Both the position numbers and the translations under genes were made by a program. A DNA stretch of 64,000 bases, taken from Siphonodentalium dalli. Its lineage: Eukaryota > Mollusca > Scaphopoda > Gadilida > Siphonodentaliidae. Location: the NCBI GenBank assembly GCA_032622095.1, contig CP136063.1:275523426-275587425 (forward strand), in the 5' to 3' direction. Below, in pieces: positions 57,897-64,000 of the stretch. The notes under the pieces were generated by a model. The model saw nothing but the letters and a program-made list of their open reading frames with translations, searched no databases and had not been told where the DNA came from. Each line of letters begins with the position of its first letter. Positions within the stretch are counted from its first letter, which is position 1.

Positions 57897-58030
57897 TTAA
57901 AGTGTGTTTATTGATGATGGCAAGCATATCTAAACGTGACAGCTCTAAGCCTCCTGAATCAAATTCCGAAGATGTTGTGAAGAACACACGAAACTTGTCA
58001 GTTGAACAGGGATGTGACGACAGGGGTTGA
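57897..58030 (+). CDS. Possible terminal coding exon
   Basis: After a pyrimidine-rich acceptor (CTTTTTTGTTCAAG) there is an open frame to a TGA reading KVCLLMMASISKRDSSKPPE and ending CDDRG. Hydrophobic text followed by a Ser/Glu/Lys-rich tail would suit the cytoplasmic end of a membrane protein. AATAAA at 58181-58186 could be its polyadenylation signal. No upstream exon was recognised, so this is tentative. Confidence 0.25.
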
Positions 58031-58582
58031 TTGTGTGTCTCGACCCCCACCCCGAACTTTGGTACAATTTGCTTAGCTGTGCAGTCATTCATACGTGAGG
58101 AAAATCAAGATTATTTTGACTAACTGTTTCAAATAATGATACGTACAAGCCAACAAACGCAACAAACAAACCCGATTTTAAATAAATACATATACAAACT
58201 TATGACTAACTCGGGGTGTCCAGTGATCTGTATATATGTTCAACTTGTTTTGGTAGTCATGTTGCTTTGCCATTACTAATTATTTATTTTTTCAGTGTAA
58301 TAACATATGGGAGAGGGGGTACCCTTAAGTGAGTCAGTACTTGTCCCCCAATTCCTTTGTATGTATAAACAAATGTATGTGTTATATATCATGTGTTATC
58401 TAAATTTGACATATATTTGAAATAAATATATCTAAACTAAACTTTGGTACATTCCAGCAGTCGGAAATTTCATGCATGACACAACATTAGTTGGACATTA
58501 ATTTGACACCATATATAGGTTGGCATTGTTCTCATTGTTTGATTTTTTTCAACCAGTAAAAGTTGGTAATTTTCCAATCTTA

Positions 58583-59482
58583 GGCCTGTTTTATACGACG
58601 TGTAATACACGTGTAACGTTAACTCGTCGTCAACACGAGTTTTTAACGTTTGATTTATATGACGTGTTAACTTTACACGTGTGATCTACGAGATGGTGAC
58701 GAATATTCAATATTCGTCACTCGTCAAGGATATGGTTAAAAGTCCCCCGACTAATTCGGAATGTTTTTTGAAGTGTCTGTCGCCATAGGCATTGACTGTT
58801 TCGAACCAACCCTCGTTTCGAAGAAGGCGTCGGCATGACCGATTTTGCTCCCTAGGGGGCACACAATTGCATATTCAGTTGAGATACTGACAACATTAAT
58901 GTTCTCAACATTAACTCCCTTTGACACAAAAGCATGAGAATAATTCCATTGCGTTTTGTACGCTCAGTGCGCATCCGTAACAGTTTTAGAAGGACAAGAT
59001 GTCGTAGATTTATAGCGGACGACATGACTTTATTTGTTTACGATGGGTTAACTCCCTTACGTCCCTTGACGCCAGTCTAGATTACACGTGTAAAGTTAAC
59101 ACGTCATATAAATCAAACGTTAAAAACTCGTGTTGACGACGAGTTAACGTTACACGTGTATTACACGTCGTATAAAACAGTCATAACTCTTCTGCGCATG
59201 TGCGATCGCCCTGGGGCTCAAAATGGGGTGAAATATTATGCCATATTGTGTTCCGTTACTCGTGTCATACCCGTCGTATAAATCAGCGACGCGTAATTGA
59301 CGAACAAGTGATGAGTTACGCGTCCAGGCCAGTCGTGTAATACGTCGACACGTGTAAGGACGAATTTCGACGAGTATCGTGGTTTTATACGACGTGTAAC
59401 ACACGATCAATTGCCGACTCTCTTATTTCACCAGGAAAATAGCCAGTTATACACGTGTATCACACGTCGTATAAAACAGGCC
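58583..59482. mobile_element. 900-bp TTA-flanked element, copy 1
   Basis: Termini GGCCTGTTTTATACGACGTG and complement, with TTA at 58580-58582 and 59483-59485. A 3-bp TTA duplication suggests the PIF/Harbinger group. The first ~106 bp recur, inverted, at about 59076-59181, leaving a further 300-bp right arm built of the same ACACGTGT and CGACGTGT motifs. No transposase; the 86-codon minus frame near the right end is antisense to these motifs. Confidence 0.8.
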
Positions 59483-59485
59483 TTA

Positions 59486-60385
59486 GGCCTGTTTTATACG
59501 ACGTGTAATACACGTGTAACGTTAACTCGTCGTCAACACGAGTTTTTAACGTTTGATTTATATGACGTGTTAACTTTACACGTGTGATCTACGAGATGGT
59601 GACGAATATTCAATATTCGTCACTCGTCAAGGATATGGTTAAAAGTCCCCCGACTAATTCGGAATGTTTTTTGAAGTGTCTGTCGCCATAGGCATTGACT
59701 GTTTCGAACCAACCCTCGTTTCGAAGAAGGCGTCGGCATGACCGATTTTGCTCCCTAGGGGGCACACAATTGCATATTCAGTTGAGATACTGACAACATT
59801 AATGTTCTCAACATTAACTCCCTTTGACACAAAAGCATGAGAATAATTCCATTGCGTTTTGTACGCTCAGTGCGCATCCGTAACAGTTTTAGAAGGACAA
59901 GATGTCGTAGATTTATAGCGGACGACATGACTTTATTTGTTTACGATGGGTTAACTCCCTTACGTCCCTTGACGCCAGTCTAGATTACACGTGTAAAGTT
60001 AACACGTCATATAAATCAAACGTTAAAAACTCGTGTTGACGACGAGTTAACGTTACACGTGTATTACACGTCGTATAAAACAGTCATAACTCTTCTGCGC
60101 ATGTGCGATCGCCCTGGGGCTCAAAATGGGGTGAAATATTATGCCATATTGTGTTCCGTTACTCGTGTCATACCCGTCGTATAAATCAGCGACGCGTAAT
60201 TGACGAACAAGTGATGAGTTACGCGTCCAGGCCAGTCGTGTAATACGTCGACACGTGTAAGGACGAATTTCGACGAGTATCGTGGTTTTATACGACGTGT
60301 AACACACGATCAATTGCCGACTCTCTTATTTCACCAGGAAAATAGCCAGTTATACACGTGTATCACACGTCGTATAAAACAGGCC
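59486..60385. mobile_element. 900-bp TTA-flanked element, copy 2
   Basis: Identical to copy 1 as far as I can read, at a period of exactly 903 bp. TTA at 59483-59485 is shared, and TTA follows at 60386-60388. Confidence 0.8.
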
Positions 60386-60659
60386 TTAGTGTTTGTCAGA
60401 TTGGATATTTCCAAGGGGAGCAAATTGAATTCTGCGAACCTGTGAGATTGATGTCTGGTTCAATTTGGGGGGGGGGTGCAGTTGGCCGGAAATTTGAGGA
60501 AACTTCTAGCCACGTCCCTAGAACATGTGTCTGTTGTCTATACAGAGACTATTGTGCAAAACGACTGCATTTAACGAAACAAAACATGTTAAACATGAAA
60601 TTGCTATAACTTTAAGACTAGATGATAGTACATACGTGTATCTGATAATCCATCGATAC

Positions 60660-60729
60660 CATATAATCCTACTATTTCTTGAATAAGAAGAAACATTATA
60701 ATAACGAACACAGCAGAAGACATATCCAT
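60660..60729 (-). CDS. Possible first exon encoding a signal peptide
   Basis: From ATG at 60729 the minus strand encodes MDMSSAVFVIIMFLLIQEIV then GLY, and one base before a GTATCG donor. A short polar start, a hydrophobic core and a phase-1 donor are the usual layout of a secreted protein's first exon. The DNA upstream is CpG-containing. Without a second exon this remains weak. Confidence 0.25.
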
Positions 60730-61059
60730 GCAGGTTCATATGAATTCGGTCAATGGTGACGTATCCGCCGAATTCGAAATCGACATGCGTTCGGGCGGTA
60801 TTTTAAGGATGGAATTATGAAATGGACATATGAAAGTGACAATCAACAATGATTTGCAATTGCTTCGCCGTCAACCGAAGTGCTCCCACAGCGTTACTAT
60901 CAATAGCGTTAATATTTGGCTAATTTCAGTAATATTCTCCCAGTTTACATTCAATAAAACAAATTTGTCTCCGCATTTAAAATTCTTTGATATAGATCGT
61001 TTATATTCTGCAATAATTTGTACACAAGAGACGGATTCTTATGTTTTATTGTGTTTTTA

Positions 61060-61300
61060 AACTCTGAGGTGGCGAAATCTCGGTTTGTTTACATTACGAA
61101 CATTTGAGTCCGTAATCGGAATCCGAATCCCAATCGGATTACCACGAAATTGAGATTACGGTCTGTTCGTTTACTGATTCTGCCAATTTCTGGTCTGTTC
61201 TTTTGCCGAACCAAGTCGCACGGGGACCAATCTGTAATCTGAATCCAGAATCTGAATCGGATTTTAGCGAAATAACGCCTCTGGGTTATAGTCATCTAAA
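61060..61300. repeat. Diverged segment related to about 57600-57720
   Basis: AATCGGAATCCGAATC and TCGCTAAAATCCG-type passages recur (inverted) near 57627. Probably an unnamed dispersed element. Confidence 0.35.
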
Positions 61301-61450
61301 TGCATGACTCCAATATAGAGTACACCGGACTTTAGTTTCTACGATGGGATGCTTGGTAGGTTCTGAGGTTTTGCTCGCTGTCTTGTTTGGATCATCAATG
61401 GAACTTGCGGGTTAGTCACTGCATGCTTGGTAGCACGACGTGTGCATCTA

Positions 61451-62301
61451 TGGGGCGCCATCCCTGCAAATATTCGTTTTCGGAGATATCTCCTCGTAAT
61501 TCGGAGATATCTCCTCGGTTTCGAGGAGATATCTGCTTGGAATATGGTCCATTATGGAGATATCTCCTTGGATCCAAGGAGATATCTGCTTGGATTATTG
61601 AGATATCTCCTTGAATCCTAGGAGATATCTCCTCGCAACTACGAGATATCTGCTTGAAATATTTCCAACGAGATATCTCCTTGAAACCGAGGAGATATCT
61701 CCATTATCCAAGCAGATATCTGCTCGGATTATGGAGATATCTCTTTGAAATAGTTTTCAACGAGATATCCCCTTGGACCCAAGGAGATATCTCCATATTC
61801 CAAGCAGATATCTGCTTGGATTATGGAGATATCACCTTGGAAAACCGTGGCCATGAAATATAAATGATTTCTCCACTGTACATATACGTTTTTTCCATTT
61901 TTTCGAAATACATCCAAGCAGATATCTGCTCGGAATATGGAGATATCGCCTTGAAATATTTTTCAAGCAGATATCTCCATAATCCGAGCAGATATCTGCT
62001 TGGATCCAAGGAGATATCTCCTTGAACATATTTCAAGGAGATATCTCCATAATGCGAGCAGATATCTCCTTGGATCCAAGGAGATATCTCCTTGGATCCA
62101 AGGAGATATCTGCTCGCATAATGGAGATATCTCCTCGGTTTCAAGGAGATATCTCCTTGAAAATATTTCCGAGGAGGTATCTCCATATTCCAAGCAGATA
62201 TCTCCTTGAAACCGAGGAGATATCTCCATAATGCGAGCAGATATCTGCTTGGATCCAAGGAGATATCTCCGAAAACGAATATTTGCAGGGATGGCGCCCC
62301 A
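61451..62301. mobile_element. GATATC short-palindrome-array element
   Basis: 851 bp with inverted ends TGGGGCGCCATCCCTGCAAA running on through TATTCGTTTTCGGAGATATC, and TA on both outer sides. The interior is an array of about 31 GATATC sites in palindromes such as CAAGGAGATATCTCCTTG and AAGCAGATATCTGCTT, joined by GGATCC, ATTATGG or TTTCAAG spacers. It codes for nothing; reading frames are open only because the unit lacks stops. Confidence 0.85.
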
Positions 62302-62309
62302 TATACATC

Positions 62310-63380
62310 TGGTTAGTATACTGCACACTCTAACGAGGTTATGTCTATCTCCAGCATATATAAAGTACCCGGAATGTTACCATGCACGAGTTCTTGATTC
62401 GATGATGGGGGCATGATCATAAGTCGCTGCCTGCATGGTCCAGCGATATAGACTGCACCTGGTTAATCACCACATTTCTTTGCTCGACAATAAAGTACTT
62501 TATTTGTAGATCATCTCACTGCCCGATCGACATGTAAGATGACTCGGGTTATTCACCCTAATATATAGGCTCAGATTAAGAGTATCAGGGTTTATAGTAA
62601 TCTTTACGTGCGAGTCAATGATATGATATACATGAGGTTATATAGGACCCAACTGATTGCCTGATGTTTGGATGAGATGCCAGTCTGTGTTAGTCTCAAA
62701 GTGTTATGGCTCCGCGATATGGGTTCCCTGGCTTGGTATTCTTTCTAGACTCCGGGATAGTCGACTGGACTATATGATGATGGGTCTCAATAACTCGAGG
62801 TCCGTCAACATAATCTGTGTCTTGTCACTATTATTTCCGTGGTTGTATTATTAGTATGCAAACTTGGATTCTGCAGCCATGGCTCTAATATTATGTTCCC
62901 TAGTTGGAATCCCATTATCATATCTTCGGTGGTGTGGTCCCCCCCCCCCCCCCCCCCCCCCCGTGGATTATTCACATGGCCGTTTTCGCTCGAGGGTTCG
63001 TCACTTCAAATATAAGAAGCGATGTCTCTGTGTTATTTGATCTAATACGTCTCCCTAGTTTGTATAGTTGAACCTGAAATAATGCATACACATCTAGCTA
63101 AAACTGTATAGTATAATTAGAAAATAAAGCAACACATACAACAAATTAACCTACAGTTTATCTCACTTGTTTGTCCAGCAAGATCGCACCGATACTAGCA
63201 ATGCACGTGCCGTTTTGAAGTGCTTTCGATATATTTATGCATGGTGGTCCAATTTAATAATGATTACATTATAGAGTTTGGTCTTTAAGAGTATGCGCTA
63301 GTCCGTATAAAGATCTATAAATGCAGAGTGGGCCTATGTGTATGTCCCATGTGTTACCGACCTATAATTGGGTCTCTGGA
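62310..63380. repeat. Unassigned DNA with a 24-bp poly-C run
   Basis: The C-run is at 62939-62962. No gene or other repeat recognised around it. Confidence 0.6.
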
Positions 63381-63387
63381 ACGTTAA

Positions 63388-63958
63388 AGGGGTACTGTAC
63401 GCCAAATGTTGTTGTTGGTTTCTATAGTCTCCGAGTCGGAGAATAAGGTAACAATTTTTCCATTATTTGAAAGTCTGTTGAGTACGAAGTCATGTTACGG
63501 ATGACAAATTTACCGGAATGCAAAAATACAAATTGTCGTTGTCGAGTAATTTTTGTAAAGTTTTCAACCAAATGAATCAAATAAAAGTTATATTATATGC
63601 ATACTAGTCCCATATAATCATTTAAGTTATTGTATCGTCGCTAGTCAGTGAGTGGCTTGAGTGTTCTCCCCGTATCATCATAACATTTTAAGCGATCGGT
63701 TTAACAATCCAGTATCCCTCAATTACTGTTTTTGATTACGGTAATTCGTAATTTAATTGACGCCATTTTATGGCTCCAGTCATAAATTCAATTTATATCA
63801 AATTATTAACTTTTAAATTATTAAATTTTAAGATAGCCTATTAACCTGAGCGTTTACAGAATACATCTTCGACTCAAATTACGTATGTTTCTATATATTA
63901 TCAATATTAGATCGTTGTTGTCACCGGAAATTTAATGAAAATGGCGTACAGTACCCCT
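63388..63958. mobile_element. TTAA-flanked element with AGGGGTACTGTACGCCA termini
   Basis: 571 bp. Termini AGGGGTACTGTACGCCA and complement between TTAA at 63384-63387 and 63959-63962. A piggyBac-like target with a different terminal sequence from the other families. No open transposase. Confidence 0.8.
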
Positions 63959-64000
63959 TTAAACAAGACAATATATTTATACTTGATTTAATTCGAGACA

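Noticed and set aside
59150-60313. Two identical 86-residue minus frames
   Set aside because: They lie in the right arms of the tandem TTA elements and read across the CGACGTGT/ACACGTGT motifs. Identity reflects the duplicated element, not conservation of a protein.
61387-62328. Many overlapping open frames with repeated RYLL / DISLD / EISP text on both strands
   Set aside because: These are translations of the GATATC palindrome array. A palindromic unit gives the same text on both strands, and nothing else supports coding.

Overview
This window looks like nuclear genomic DNA of an invertebrate animal. It is AT-rich, has no long open reading frames, and is filled with foldback elements, minisatellites and satellite-like arrays. 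Several arrays (near 4 kb, 31 kb, 37 kb and 54-55.5 kb) have the 'ATAACTCTGG' / 'AACCAAATTTGGTATG' style that I associate with marine invertebrates, especially molluscs and relatives. That assignment is an impression, not a measurement.

The one gene I can assemble with good support lies on the minus strand. It starts at 44243 and runs leftwards across about 42 kb. Eleven short exons (33 to 185 nt) have been placed by splice sites, reading frame and phase. Exons 8 to 10 carry the N-terminal domain and first HMG box of an upstream-binding-factor-like (UBF/UBTF-like) RNA polymerase I transcription factor. Exons 1 to 7 encode an N-terminal extension of roughly 130 residues with alternating lysine-rich and acidic or Ser/Pro-rich segments. 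Exons 2 to 7 all have lengths divisible by three and begin and end in phase 1. One of these exons is present twice (25384-25431 and 30842-30889) because the surrounding DNA is tandemly duplicated (about 22.07-25.71 kb and 25.71-31.15 kb). At least one exon between exons 10 and 11 was not found. The 3' end is not resolved, although a possible last exon sits at 513-592.

The introns and the right-hand 20 kb are dominated by DNA-transposon relics. Many can be defined to the base by target-site duplications. They include hAT-like elements with 8-bp duplications (8935-9592, 10263-10516, 28672-29122, 29651-30729, 32650-32903, 35157-35408), piggyBac-like elements at TTAA (9649-10038, 12472-12915, 12920-13312, 23330-24099, 38202-38593, 52651-52884, 63388-63958), TA-flanked mariner-like foldbacks (the CAGTAATG family and 26030-26471), and a pair of 900-bp elements in tandem sharing TTA (58583-60385). 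An AT-rich 68-bp hairpin module recurs inside several of these otherwise unrelated families.

The right part (44.3-64 kb) holds the promoter region of the UBF-like gene, two element types built from arrays of very short palindromes (CTTAAG at 45770-46995 and 52086-52515; GATATC at 61451-62301), a decayed LINE reverse-transcriptase tail (about 52900-53420), and two weak candidate exons (57897-58030 plus; 60660-60729 minus). No RNA genes or CRISPR arrays were recognised.
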